Notes under the pieces: generated by a model | What the model saw: only the letters and a program-made list of their open reading frames with translations | The model's database searches: none | Told to the model about the DNA's origin: nothing | Shown: positions 43,472 to 51,882 of the stretch, piece after piece | Numbering within the stretch: position 1 is the first letter of the stretch | How the letters are laid out: each line of letters opens with the position of its first letter | Made by a program: the position numbers and the translations under genes | DNA from: Paenibacillus chondroitinus NBRC 15376 | GTDB lineage: Bacteria; Bacillota; Bacilli; Paenibacillales; NBRC-103111 | Reading direction: 5' to 3' | NCBI RefSeq assembly: GCF_004000765.1 | Contig: NZ_BILW01000043.1 | Location: 1-51,942, forward strand | Length of the DNA: 51,942 nt

Positions 43472-44452
43472 TTACAAATGGCCAATTAAATCCGGCAGCC
43501 TGTCCCACTGCTCAGTCAGCCACTCCATCTCCTGTAAAAACCGCGCCGGGACGCCAGTCTCCTCATAAATCTCCGTACGAAGCCACCAAACGGATTCAAT
43601 TAAATACAGCATATGAATGGCTCGCAGAAGCAATCCCTTAGGTGCTTCAGCATGCTCCCGATACCCATGTAAAAAAGCATGAACCGTATCCAGCCGAATC
43701 CCACCCAGCTCCCATGCACCGGACAACACAGCTCGAGCGATATCAATTTCAGGATATGCCACATCCATCCGGTCAAAATCGACGATCGCCGCTATCCTCT
43801 CCGCATCCAGCAGCAGATTATCCGCCCACAGATCCCAGTGCAGCCAACCGACCCGGCACTCCGAAAACCGTTCAAAATCCAGCGTCTGAATGTTCCTGAT
43901 CGCCTTTTCCAGCAAAGCAGTCAGTCGCAGGTTATTGCTCTGTATCGCTTGCTCCAGATTAGCCTGAAGCTCCTTCAGGCATGCTGCTTGATCCGGTTTC
44001 CATGCTTGTTTGGCTAGCGGAACCTGTTGAAGCAGCTGATGCATATGGCCTGTTGTTTTGCCCAAATCAACCATATGAGAATCGCTCATGCGGCCAGGAA
44101 CAGGAACATTCCCCTCAACCCAGCTCAAGACCGCATAGTGGTGGCCAGCCGGGGTTTCTTGCATGAACACTCGCTCCGCGGAGGCATATACCTCTGGACA
44201 AGACAAACCCGACTCATGCAGCCGCTGCTGCAAAGATAGAGTCAACTCTATCTTTTTCCTTTTCTCCGGTACATGCAGCTTATACCGATCCGGATGATAA
44301 AACTTAACGAAAACAGGTCCCTGATCTGTCACCATCCGCCATTTCACATTCAACCAACCTCTATTAAGCCGGTAAGTATCCGTAACGCTCCTACCAAACC
44401 TCTCATGCATATCGCTAACGATCTCTTCCAGCACTTGGTTGATCTCGACCAT
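43472..44452 (-). CDS. Phosphotransferase of the APH/CotS kinase-like fold
   Basis: A 326-residue aminoglycoside-phosphotransferase-like kinase. The catalytic loop is 'HWDLWADNLL' (His205, Asp207, Asn212) and the metal-binding 'IVDFDRM' carries Asp225 and Asp227; an N-terminal Lys in 'VFVKFYHP' should bind ATP. This branch includes homoserine kinase-like and spore-coat CotS-like proteins, and antibiotic resistance should not be assumed. The start at 44452 has AAGGAG eight bases upstream; longer in-frame starts at 44482 and 44536 look less likely. Confidence 0.85.
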   Translation of the reverse strand: MVEINQVLEEIVSDMHERFGRSVTDTYRLNRGWLNVKWRMVTDQGPVFVKFYHPDRYKLHVPEKRKKIELTLSLQQRLHESGLSCPEVYASAERVFMQETPAGHHYAVLSWVEGNVPVPGRMSDSHMVDLGKTTGHMHQLLQQVPLAKQAWKPDQAACLKELQANLEQAIQSNNLRLTALLEKAIRNIQTLDFERFSECRVGWLHWDLWADNLLLDAERIAAIVDFDRMDVAYPEIDIARAVLSGAWELGGIRLDTVHAFLHGYREHAEAPKGLLLRAIHMLYLIESVWWLRTEIYEETGVPARFLQEMEWLTEQWDRLPDLIGHL

Positions 44453-44575
44453 CGTCACTACTCCTTGTCCTCTAACTGACATGTGGGAATATCCTATAGT
44501 TGGCGGTTTATGCACCAAATCCTGCAATCTCCACAAGAAGTGTCTCTTTTGAGCAGCCGTTGGATAGCAGCGAAT

Positions 44576-44754
44576 GGGAACTACAGGCCGTTATTTGGGC
44601 AAAATCAGCACGTTTCCCCCATGGAGTGGAACTACAGGGCTCTATTCTCCCCCAGGGAGGTCTAGCCAGCCTGAAAACAGCAAAATAGGGGACCGTAATT
44701 CCCACCCCACAGCCAAATACCTGGTTTCGGGCAAAATAGAGGACTGTAGTTCCC
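44576..44754. repeat. Intergenic F-F-R-R repeat, copy C
   Basis: Forward units at 44576-44597 and 44627-44648, inverted units at 44682-44703 and 44733-44754. Start-to-start distances are 51 and 51 bp and the central gap is 33 bp. It fills the centre of the 391-bp gap between the kinase start (44452) and the ABC exporter end (44844); the only other element there is the exporter's terminator. Confidence 0.87.
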
Positions 44755-44794
44755 CTCTTCTCCCTCGCGCTCCTTATCCCTTCGGCTCACGCAC

Positions 44795-44832
44795 AAAAAA
44801 GCCCTGGAAGATCTTTTCAGACCTTCCAGGGC
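44795..44832 (-). terminator. Rho-independent terminator of the ABC exporter
   Basis: On the minus strand GCCCTGGAAG pairs with CTTCCAGGGC, with an inner GTCT/AGAT pairing and a GAAA loop, followed by six T. Confidence 0.9.
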
Positions 44833-44843
44833 AGGGCTATCGC

Positions 44844-46646
44844 CTAAGCCTCTTCCTCCGTCTTGGCGAACTGCGTGCTGTACAACCGCGCGTACAGCCC
44901 GTCAAGAGCCAACAGCTCGCGGTGCGTGCCCCGCTCCACGACGCTGCCCGCTTCGATCACCAGAATGTGATCGGCGGCCAGCACCGTGGAGAGCCGGTGC
45001 GCGATCACGAGCGTCGTGCGCCCTTGCATCAGCTCCTCGAGCGCCGCCTGCACATAGGACTCGGATTCCGAGTCCAGGTGCGACGTCGCCTCATCGAGGA
45101 TGAGGATGCGCGGGCGCTTCAGGATCGCGCGAGCAATCGCGATCCGTTGGCGCTCGCCGCCGGAGAGCCGGTGCCCGCGCTCTCCAACCATCGTGTCGTA
45201 CCCTTCGGGGAGCGACACGATGAAATCGTGAATGTAGGCCTGGCGGCACGCGGCCTCCATCTCCTCACGCGTAGCGTCCTCCCGCGCGAAGCGCAGGTTG
45301 TCGCCAATTGTCGCGTGGAACAGAAACGATTCCTGCGTCACGTACGCGATTTGCGCGCGCAGCGAGGCAAGCCCCACGTCGCGGACGTTCACGCCGTCGA
45401 CCTCGACGATCCCCTCCGTCGGGTCGTACAGCCGCGCGATCATGCCGATCAGCGTCGATTTGCCGGCGCCGCTCGGCCCGACGAGCGCGATCATCTCGCC
45501 CGGCTGCGCCTCGAACATGACGTCGCGCAGCGCGTACTGCCCTGGCTTATAAGCGAAGGAAACTTGCTTATAAGCCACTCGCCCCGCCACTTGGCTCAGC
45601 GGCCGCGCATTAGGAGCATCCATGACATCGGGCACCATGTCCTGGTATTCAAAAATCCGCTGAAATACCCCCAGCGCCGTCCCAACTTCTACCTGTAGAT
45701 TTAGCAGTGTGCCTACAGGCATATACAGTCGGCCGAGATAGGCCGAGAAAGCAACAATGGCCCCAAGTGACATGGTGCCGGAAATCACCGAATATCCGCC
45801 ATATAAGTAAATAATGGCTGTCCCAAGCGGCCCAAGTGTACTCGTTGCCATCCCGAACCATCGGCCGACCAGATTGAGCCGCAGCTCCAGGTCCATCACC
45901 TTCTGGTTCATCGCCTTAAATTCCGCCTCCTGCTGACGCTCCCTGCCGAAAATACGGGTCAACAAAGCGCCCGAGATGCCGAAGTTTTCACTCAGCTGCG
46001 AGGTAATATCCGACCTTACCTTTTGCGTTTCGATGCGAAGCGCTTTGCGCAGCTTGGAAACCTTTTTAACCGGCATCATGAAAAGAGGAAGAATCAGCAC
46101 GGCGATAATGGCCAATTTCCAATCCAGGGCAAACAAAATCCCAATCGTTGTCGCAACGATGACAAGCTGGGTGATGGAAGACACCACAAGCGAGGTCACC
46201 ACCCCTTGAACGGCCTGCACATCGCCCGTAATCCGCTGCACGATTTCGCCCGATCTGGCATCCGTGTAGAACGCCATGGACTGGCGCTGCAAATTTTGAA
46301 ACAAAGACAGCCCCAAATCCCGGATAACCCCTTGCGTTACTTTGGTATTGAGATGATTTTGCCATACGCCGAGCACGCCGCTCACAACTGGAAGCAGCAG
46401 CATGAGCATCGCCATCTCGGCCAGCAACTTCATACTTCCTTGCGGAATCGCCTGGTCAATGATCTCTTTCATGACCAAAGGCGGGATTAACCCAACCACA
46501 GCTGCAAGCAGCGCCAACCCGATAATGCCTAACAGTTGTCCCCAGTACCCTCGGAATAAGGTCAGAATTCTTTTAACCGACACATCCTTCAATTTCGCTT
46601 TAGGCCGGTCCCTATCGGATAGGCGCCTCATATCGCCTGGTGCCAT
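44844..46646 (-). CDS. ABC exporter, fused permease-ATPase (BmrA/MsbA-like)
   Basis: A 600-residue half-transporter with a type-I exporter membrane domain of six helices (about 30-330) and a nucleotide-binding domain with Walker A 'GPSGAGKST', signature 'LSGGERQR' and Walker B 'ILILDEATSHLD'. It works as a homodimer or with a partner to export lipids or drugs. GGAGG lies seven bases before the ATG. The ATPase half is very GC-rich (67% by hand count at 44941-45000), while the membrane half is about 45% (46081-46140). Confidence 0.95.
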   Translation of the reverse strand: MAPGDMRRLSDRDRPKAKLKDVSVKRILTLFRGYWGQLLGIIGLALLAAVVGLIPPLVMKEIIDQAIPQGSMKLLAEMAMLMLLLPVVSGVLGVWQNHLNTKVTQGVIRDLGLSLFQNLQRQSMAFYTDARSGEIVQRITGDVQAVQGVVTSLVVSSITQLVIVATTIGILFALDWKLAIIAVLILPLFMMPVKKVSKLRKALRIETQKVRSDITSQLSENFGISGALLTRIFGRERQQEAEFKAMNQKVMDLELRLNLVGRWFGMATSTLGPLGTAIIYLYGGYSVISGTMSLGAIVAFSAYLGRLYMPVGTLLNLQVEVGTALGVFQRIFEYQDMVPDVMDAPNARPLSQVAGRVAYKQVSFAYKPGQYALRDVMFEAQPGEMIALVGPSGAGKSTLIGMIARLYDPTEGIVEVDGVNVRDVGLASLRAQIAYVTQESFLFHATIGDNLRFAREDATREEMEAACRQAYIHDFIVSLPEGYDTMVGERGHRLSGGERQRIAIARAILKRPRILILDEATSHLDSESESYVQAALEELMQGRTTLVIAHRLSTVLAADHILVIEAGSVVERGTHRELLALDGLYARLYSTQFAKTEEEA

Positions 46647-46677
46647 TTTCGTCCCTCCATTCTGTTACTTAAACTGT

Positions 46678-47211
46678 CTAAGCAAGGGGGAATGCATGCC
46701 GAATCGCTTTCACCACTTCATCCGCCATATTCATAACCCTGTAAAGCGACGTCGTTTGTAAAATGTTATACTGCCTAGGCCCGTCCACGTTGACAATGGC
46801 GGCAATGGTATAATCGCCAACCTGCGGTAAATCTTTGCCAACCGACTTTCCTGGCGCCAGAGGCTGATTCGATACTTGGTACATGCCTATCGACAGCTTT
46901 TGCCCCAAACACGCATCTATCGCAATAACGACATGGCCCTGCGGGATTTCCTGTAGACGCTCCGCGATATTACTGGCATCACAAGGTGCCTCCAACGTCC
47001 CTATGACATGAGGATACCCACTTTGAACGAGCTTACTGCCTACTAACGGTCCTAAGGCATCACCGCTTGATCGGTCTGTCCCGATACATACAAAAAAGAG
47101 CGCGCTCGGCTCCATCTCAGACGATTTTTCAATAGTTGCAAGAAAGGAAGCTAACTGCTCGCCATTCATTTTTTTCCAAAATTGCTCCTGTTTGTCTAAC
47201 GTCTCTCCCAT
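46678..47211 (-). CDS. yyaC: Spore protease YyaC-family protein
   Basis: A 177-residue DUF1256 protein, related to the germination protease Gpr. The motif 'CIGTDRSSGDALGPLVG' (about 42-58) holds the typical Asp pair, and 'AIDACLG' follows. In B. subtilis YyaC is made in the forespore and its substrate is unknown. A G-rich site precedes the ATG. It is divergent from the glycosyltransferase gene, with about 100 bp between starts. This is the best single sign that the organism sporulates. Confidence 0.92.
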   Translation of the reverse strand: MGETLDKQEQFWKKMNGEQLASFLATIEKSSEMEPSALFFVCIGTDRSSGDALGPLVGSKLVQSGYPHVIGTLEAPCDASNIAERLQEIPQGHVVIAIDACLGQKLSIGMYQVSNQPLAPGKSVGKDLPQVGDYTIAAIVNVDGPRQYNILQTTSLYRVMNMADEVVKAIRHAFPLA

Positions 47212-47313
47212 CCATCATTACCCCCTCTTACAAGCTTCCAGCAAAAATTTCCCCCTACCAAGGATGAATGATATAATGCGATCAACTTCTATTCTTCCAT
47301 AAGGAGGTATCCT

Positions 47314-48495
47314 GTGTCCACTCTCGGCATCATCGCTCTTCTGACCCTCCTATATTGGTTATACGTCACTGTGGATGTGTTAAAAGGTTTGCCTAACCTG
47401 CGAACGCTGCCTAAGTCTCCGCTCACTCCTTTCTCGGACAAGCCACCGCTCGTATCCGTTATCATCGCCGCCAAAGAAGAGGAATCGACAATCCGCGAAA
47501 CCGTCAAGCATCTCCTTTCGCAAAATTACCCGCGCCTCGAGATCATTGCGGTGAATGATCGATCCCGGGACGCTACCGGTGTCCGGTTGGAGGAGCTGCG
47601 CAAGTGGTCGGAAGGTAAGCAGGACATCCGTACCAAACTGCAAATCATTCACATCACGCATCTGCCGGATGGTTGGCTTGGCAAAAACCATGCGCTATAC
47701 CAAGGGTATCTCCAGGCTAGAGGGCAATATTTGCTTTTTACAGATGCGGATATTCTTTTTGCTCCCGGTACGATCACCGACGCGGTCACCTATATGAAGG
47801 AACAGGATGTGCACCATCTCACGCTGACCCCCAATATGTTTGCGCGAGGCGTTTTACTCAAGGGATTCGTCCATTTCTTTCTGTTCTCATTTTCTTTGTT
47901 CGTTCGACCTTGGCGCGCAAATATCGACAACGCGAAAGGAACAGGCATCGGGATCGGAGCCTTTAATATGGTAAGCCGGAGCGCTTATGAAGCAATTGGT
48001 ATGCATAAAGCAATCGCATTACGACCTGACGATGATCTACAGTTAGGTATCTTCCTCAAAAGAGCAGGTTTCCGCCAAAGAGTGCTGTCTGCCAAACACC
48101 TGCTTCAAGTAGAATGGTACCGTTCGCTCAAAGATGCGGTAATTGGACTGGAAAAAAACCTTTTTTCCGGCTTTCGTTACAGCTACATAGTCGCATTGCT
48201 CGCTTGTTTGGGACAGATCGGCTTTTTTATATGCCCGTGGCTTGGCCTCCTCTTCCTCTGGGATTGGCGCGGAGCCGTCTATGCGGTTGCTGTTATCCTG
48301 CAAATCTGGCTCTATCGCAAGCTAGTGTCCCGATTAATGAGCCTACGAGGTGATTCCGCCTATCTGCTTCCCGTCAGCGCTTCACTGCTTGTCTATACAA
48401 TGATTCGGTCCGTTTGGCTAACTTGGAAACAAGGCGGCATTTACTGGAGAGGTACCTTTTATTCGCTTCGTGAGCTTAAAAGAAGTAAAAGGTAA
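47314..48495 (+). CDS. Family 2 glycosyltransferase with membrane helices
   Basis: A 393-residue inverting glycosyltransferase. It has an N-terminal helix (about 3-22) and a GT-A fold with 'VSVIIAAKEEESTIRETV' and 'VNDRSRD' for the nucleotide-sugar, 'FTDADI' for the metal, 'DDDLQLG' for the base, and 'QVEWYRS' in place of QxxRW. There are several C-terminal helices (about 295-385). It resembles CrtQ-like carotenoid and hopanoid glycosyltransferases, and the acceptor is unknown. The start is GTG with AAGGAGG six bases upstream. Confidence 0.9.
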   Translation: MSTLGIIALLTLLYWLYVTVDVLKGLPNLRTLPKSPLTPFSDKPPLVSVIIAAKEEESTIRETVKHLLSQNYPRLEIIAVNDRSRDATGVRLEELRKWSEGKQDIRTKLQIIHITHLPDGWLGKNHALYQGYLQARGQYLLFTDADILFAPGTITDAVTYMKEQDVHHLTLTPNMFARGVLLKGFVHFFLFSFSLFVRPWRANIDNAKGTGIGIGAFNMVSRSAYEAIGMHKAIALRPDDDLQLGIFLKRAGFRQRVLSAKHLLQVEWYRSLKDAVIGLEKNLFSGFRYSYIVALLACLGQIGFFICPWLGLLFLWDWRGAVYAVAVILQIWLYRKLVSRLMSLRGDSAYLLPVSASLLVYTMIRSVWLTWKQGGIYWRGTFYSLRELKRSKR

Positions 48496-48580
48496 CCTTG
48501 GAGCAAACGCCAAATAAGCGTTACTCGACAGAGCAAAGCTTACCCTCACGGTATGTGGCATCATATTATCGTTTATCGTT

Positions 48581-49240
48581 CTAGTGAACACGATTCATCC
48601 GTACAACCCTATAATACAAATGGCTGCTCGGCTCTTGTTCCACTTCCAAATACCCCTCCGCATGCACGTAATCTCCCGTAATAAACGTGGAGGCATCTAA
48701 CGAACTGGAGTGTGTGAGGAACAGGAGCGCGGCTTTATCGTTGCCTACGACGAAACCCGTTTGTTCTTTAACTTGAAATTTATCTAAAATGGTGCCATGA
48801 TGCGACCTTGCAATATGGTGGAACTTCCAGGAATTATTTTCCTTAATGAGAAAATACAAGACGCGATTCTTGTGATTGTTGCTAAACTCCCTCGTAACAC
48901 CAATCATACAAATTTTTTCACCAAGACTCAGATACTCATCGATTACATAAGATTTCAAGCGCAATCTCAGCACATTCTTGTGTTGAATATAGGCTTCCAT
49001 TTCTTCAACTGATCTCTGATCTTTGGGATCCTGCTTCGTTGCGTAAAATACTTCTTTGATAAACGTATCCGTTTGCAGGCTTCTAGCCCCTTTGAAATGA
49101 TTGTATGTACGGAAAAACTGCTGAATAACTTCCCTGACCTCATCTGGCATTGCAGGTCCCTTATCCACGGTATACATGCTATCTGCTACACTCGAATGTC
49201 TCTTTTTATGAAACCAACTCTTCCAGACACTTAATTGCAT
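48581..49240 (-). CDS. Hypothetical protein, 219 residues
   Basis: Not recognised. A soluble protein with a basic N-terminus, a helical middle (about 30-100) and a beta-rich second half ('NRVLYFLIKENNSWKFHHIARS') that recalls NTF2-like or SnoaL-like folds without a clear match. No signal peptide. It is convergent with the glycosyltransferase. An AGGTGA site lies about 11 bases upstream of the ATG. Confidence 0.65.
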   Translation of the reverse strand: MQLSVWKSWFHKKRHSSVADSMYTVDKGPAMPDEVREVIQQFFRTYNHFKGARSLQTDTFIKEVFYATKQDPKDQRSVEEMEAYIQHKNVLRLRLKSYVIDEYLSLGEKICMIGVTREFSNNHKNRVLYFLIKENNSWKFHHIARSHHGTILDKFQVKEQTGFVVGNDKAALLFLTHSSSLDASTFITGDYVHAEGYLEVEQEPSSHLYYRVVRMNRVH

Positions 49241-49339
49241 GCGCTCGTGTTCACCTGCTCTTTCTTTCTTCCAAACATTTCTTCATTATAGGCTAAAAAC
49301 CATAAAATTTCGATAAAAATCGCATGATTCTGCGAACGA

Positions 49340-49394
49340 AAAAAAACACCTGCTTTCTATGTCTTTCAATTGAAAGAACATAGAAGCAAGTGTT
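49340..49394 (-). terminator. Terminator of the NlpC/P60 gene
   Basis: On the minus strand a long stem (AACACTTGCTTCTATGTTC with a paired 3' arm, one or two bulges) around an AATT loop, ending in eight T. Confidence 0.88.
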
Positions 49395-49408
49395 CGATAG
49401 TCCTATCC

Positions 49409-50320
49409 TTACAGAACTCTTCTCGCTCCGACATACCTTGCGCTCCAATAAGCGCTCGAAAGGCTATCCACAGCCACGCCTCTGGATGTTGTCGCTGAAA
49501 TGAATTGATCATTGCCGAGATAAATGCCTACGTGATTCACTGTTTTTGAAGCAAAAAATACCAAGTCTCCGGCTTTCAAATCTGAAACTTTTGTACCTGC
49601 TTCACTGTGCATCTCCGCTGACGTACGGGGCAAATCGATCCCCTTCGCTTGATACAGGAATCGCACAAAACCGGAGCAATCAAAACCACTCGGCGTCGTC
49701 CCACCCCATACATAACGCACGCCCATATAGGAGTTCGCCGCCTGAATAATTTGCTCACTCACAGACGGAACAACGGCAGCGGCTGCCACCTTAGGTGCAG
49801 GTGCTGGAGCTGGTGGTGGCGGCGGTGCGATCCAGGCTGGCTTGTGCGATTTTCCATCCACATCCACAATCGCGATCTGATTGGCTTCATTCCATTCAAT
49901 TGGCGAACCGAAGGTTTCCGTGATGAAACGCAGTGGAACATAGGTATTCCCTTGGTACACGGTTGGACTGCTCTCCAAACTGATCTTCTTACTGTTCACA
50001 AGCGCTTGTTTCTGCTCTGTAATGAGTAAGATGGACTGCTGTTTGTTAACCAGTGTGACCTCGATTTGGTCCTCTTGTTTCTCCCAGCTCACCTGATAGC
50101 CCAGCTTCTCAGATAACACGCGGAGTGGAACTTGCATGATGCCCTTGTCATCAATATAAGGCTGAACTTCCGGAAACTTCAGGAGCTCATCATTGACTTG
50201 CACCTTGACAGGGCTGTCCGTAGGCGTGGATGCAGCCTGAGCGGAGTGTGCTGTAAACATCGGTACTGCGGCGCATAATAGTGCGCATGAACAAATAAGA
50301 CGTGAAGAAAAAGATTTCAA
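49409..50320 (-). CDS. NlpC/P60 peptidoglycan hydrolase with stalk domain
   Basis: A 303-residue exported protein with a signal peptide (1-30, 'HSAQA-AS'), a copper-amine-oxidase-N-like stalk domain (about 38-155), a Pro/Ala-rich linker (164-180), and an NlpC/P60 domain (about 187-303). The catalytic Cys215 lies in 'GFDCSGF' and His263 in 'VNHVGIYL'; the usual third polar residue after 'FI' is Ser (FISATT). It cuts peptide stems in the wall. The start is TTG, seven bases after AAGGAGG, and the leader is a c-di-AMP riboswitch. Confidence 0.93.
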   Translation of the reverse strand: MKSFSSRLICSCALLCAAVPMFTAHSAQAASTPTDSPVKVQVNDELLKFPEVQPYIDDKGIMQVPLRVLSEKLGYQVSWEKQEDQIEVTLVNKQQSILLITEQKQALVNSKKISLESSPTVYQGNTYVPLRFITETFGSPIEWNEANQIAIVDVDGKSHKPAWIAPPPPPAPAPAPKVAAAAVVPSVSEQIIQAANSYMGVRYVWGGTTPSGFDCSGFVRFLYQAKGIDLPRTSAEMHSEAGTKVSDLKAGDLVFFASKTVNHVGIYLGNDQFISATTSRGVAVDSLSSAYWSARYVGARRVL

Positions 50321-50329
50321 AACCTTGCC

Positions 50330-50462
50330 TCCTTGACGCCTCCGAGGTTAGTTGACGGGTTCGGGAAGAGGTTTTCCCTAGTACGCTCAGCTAGCAGCGC
50401 TCATTCACCCCAAATAAAGAAGTCCCCCGTACCAGAGCTTGCGATGCTCCAAGATTCGGCAT
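50330..50462 (-). promoter_or_regulatory. c-di-AMP (ydaO/yuaA) riboswitch
   Basis: The leader of the NlpC/P60 gene carries the conserved ydaO blocks in order on the minus strand: a 'CGGGGGAC' element, 'TTGGGGTGAAT', a variable hairpin, 'CCCGAACCCGTCAACTAACC' and 'CTCGGAGGCG'. The ribosome site of the gene lies directly at its 3' edge. Riboswitches of this class bind c-di-AMP and commonly control cell-wall hydrolases in Bacillales, so high c-di-AMP should lower this gene's expression. The rest of the 294-bp gap holds only the aldo/keto reductase terminator. Confidence 0.93.
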
Positions 50463-50580
50463 TTTTTGTCTATGTTAGACTAGCATAGTTTAATTGGTAG
50501 GTACAACCTTTGCAAAACGGTAAGTTTTACCATTGGATTTTGTCGCATATTGCGTACGGAATACTAGGGATAATGGGCAA

Positions 50581-50608
50581 AAAAAACCACCCTAGAGGGT
50601 GGTTTTTC
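50581..50608 (-). terminator. Rho-independent terminator of the aldo/keto reductase
   Basis: AAAAACCACCC and GGGTGGTTTTT form a near-perfect stem around TAGA; the flanking A and T runs make it bidirectional. Confidence 0.9.
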
Positions 50609-50614
50609 CTGCGA

Positions 50615-51547
50615 TTAGGTGTAGCCAATTACGGATAGCGCACGATCGCTAACTGTGTTCAAAGTTGCTAACTCCGAGGCGGATAATGACAATGAGGCCG
50701 CTTTGATATTATTTTCAAGATGATGCTCATCCTGTGTCCCAATAATAGCCGAAGTAAGTGCTTCCTGGTGCAGCAGCCAAGCAATTGCGATCTGTGTCAC
50801 GTTAGCGTCCTTGGCATCCGCCATTTCTTTCATGACAGCTAAAAGTTCTTTCTCCGCCTCCAGATGCTCCGGAAGGAACAGCCTTCTCTCCTTGCGGAAG
50901 TCTCCCTCTTTCAATGCCTTTCCATGAAGGTGGAAAGCGCCTGTCAGAATCCCCTTGGCGATCGAGCTGTAGCTCATCACACCAACGTTATGTTCCTGAC
51001 AGAATGGCAAAATCTCTGGCTCGATAGCTCTGTGCAGCAAACTGTATTCCGGCTGAATCACATCGATTTGCGCGTAATTTACGGCTTCTTTCAGCTGCTC
51101 CAAAGAAAAATTAGAAACGCCGATCGCCCGAATCAAGCCTTCTTCTTTCAGCTTCACAAATTCACCAAGCGTATCCTGCACCGGGATCTCAAAACTTGGC
51201 CAGTGAATGTAATAAACATCTATGTAATCAGTCTTCAAACGGTTCAAGCTGTTTTCTGCCGATCTTCTTACATCTTGAGGAGCTAGATTGCTTCGGCTCA
51301 CCTTCGTCGTAATGATGCATTGCTTACGTATATCCGCCAAAGCAGCGCCGACAATCTCTTCCGAGTGTCCATTGCCGTAACCTTCAGCTGTATCAAACGT
51401 TGTGATGCCCAGTTCGAACGCTTTACGGATGAGCTCGATATTATTTTGATCGTTCGTGAACTCCCAAGGACCTCCTCCAAGCTCCCAACAGCCAAAAGTT
51501 ATGTTTGAGATGTCAAAACCCGCATGTCCTAGCTTTTTCGCCTTCAT
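50615..51547 (-). CDS. Aldo/keto reductase
   Basis: A 310-residue NADPH-dependent reductase with a TIM-barrel fold. The catalytic residues sit in 'FDTAEGYGNG' (Asp and Tyr), 'ITTKVSRSN' (Lys) and 'YYIHWPS' (His), and the C-terminal 'IIGTQDEHHLENN' binds the nucleotide. Substrate unknown. The ATG at 51547 has GAGG eight bases upstream; an ATG at 51562 is in frame. A terminator follows the stop, so it is monocistronic. Confidence 0.93.
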   Translation of the reverse strand: MKAKKLGHAGFDISNITFGCWELGGGPWEFTNDQNNIELIRKAFELGITTFDTAEGYGNGHSEEIVGAALADIRKQCIITTKVSRSNLAPQDVRRSAENSLNRLKTDYIDVYYIHWPSFEIPVQDTLGEFVKLKEEGLIRAIGVSNFSLEQLKEAVNYAQIDVIQPEYSLLHRAIEPEILPFCQEHNVGVMSYSSIAKGILTGAFHLHGKALKEGDFRKERRLFLPEHLEAEKELLAVMKEMADAKDANVTQIAIAWLLHQEALTSAIIGTQDEHHLENNIKAASLSLSASELATLNTVSDRALSVIGYT

Positions 51548-51704
51548 AGTCGCCGACCTCATTTCATTGATATCGTCTCACGATAATGCACACGTTAACA
51601 AAACAAGTATACCGCTTTCATTTACTTTTGCCAAGAAATATGAGGGCTTTGGCATCGGGTTAAGTCGACTTTCATGGCTGTACCGTGTCTCTTCTGTACG
51701 CTAA

Positions 51705-51882
51705 CGGAACTACAGGCCTCTATTTAGCTGGAAAACGGTGCATCCACCCCTCCTAGGGAACCATGGTCCGCTATTTTGCCGTTTTCGGGTGATGCGCCCG
51801 CCTTTGGAAGCAAATAAAGCCCTGTAGTTCCCCTAGGCGGGGAAATAGGCTGATTTGATCGAAATAGCGGACGCCAGTTCCC
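51705..51882. repeat. Intergenic F-F-R-R repeat, copy D
   Basis: Forward units at 51705-51726 and 51756-51777, inverted units at 51811-51832 and 51861-51882. Start-to-start distances are 51 and 50 bp and the central gap is 33 bp. It lies 158 bp upstream of the aldo/keto reductase. I see nothing else in the remaining sequence to the window end. Confidence 0.87.

Noticed and set aside
43472..44452. Aminoglycoside resistance gene
   Set aside because: The kinase has only the general APH-fold motifs shared by many metabolic and spore-coat kinases; nothing points to an aminoglycoside substrate.
44574..45698. 374-codon plus-strand open frame running from repeat copy C into the ABC exporter
   Set aside because: Most of it is antisense to the GC-rich ATPase half of the exporter, where stop codons are rare; its start lies in a repeat unit.
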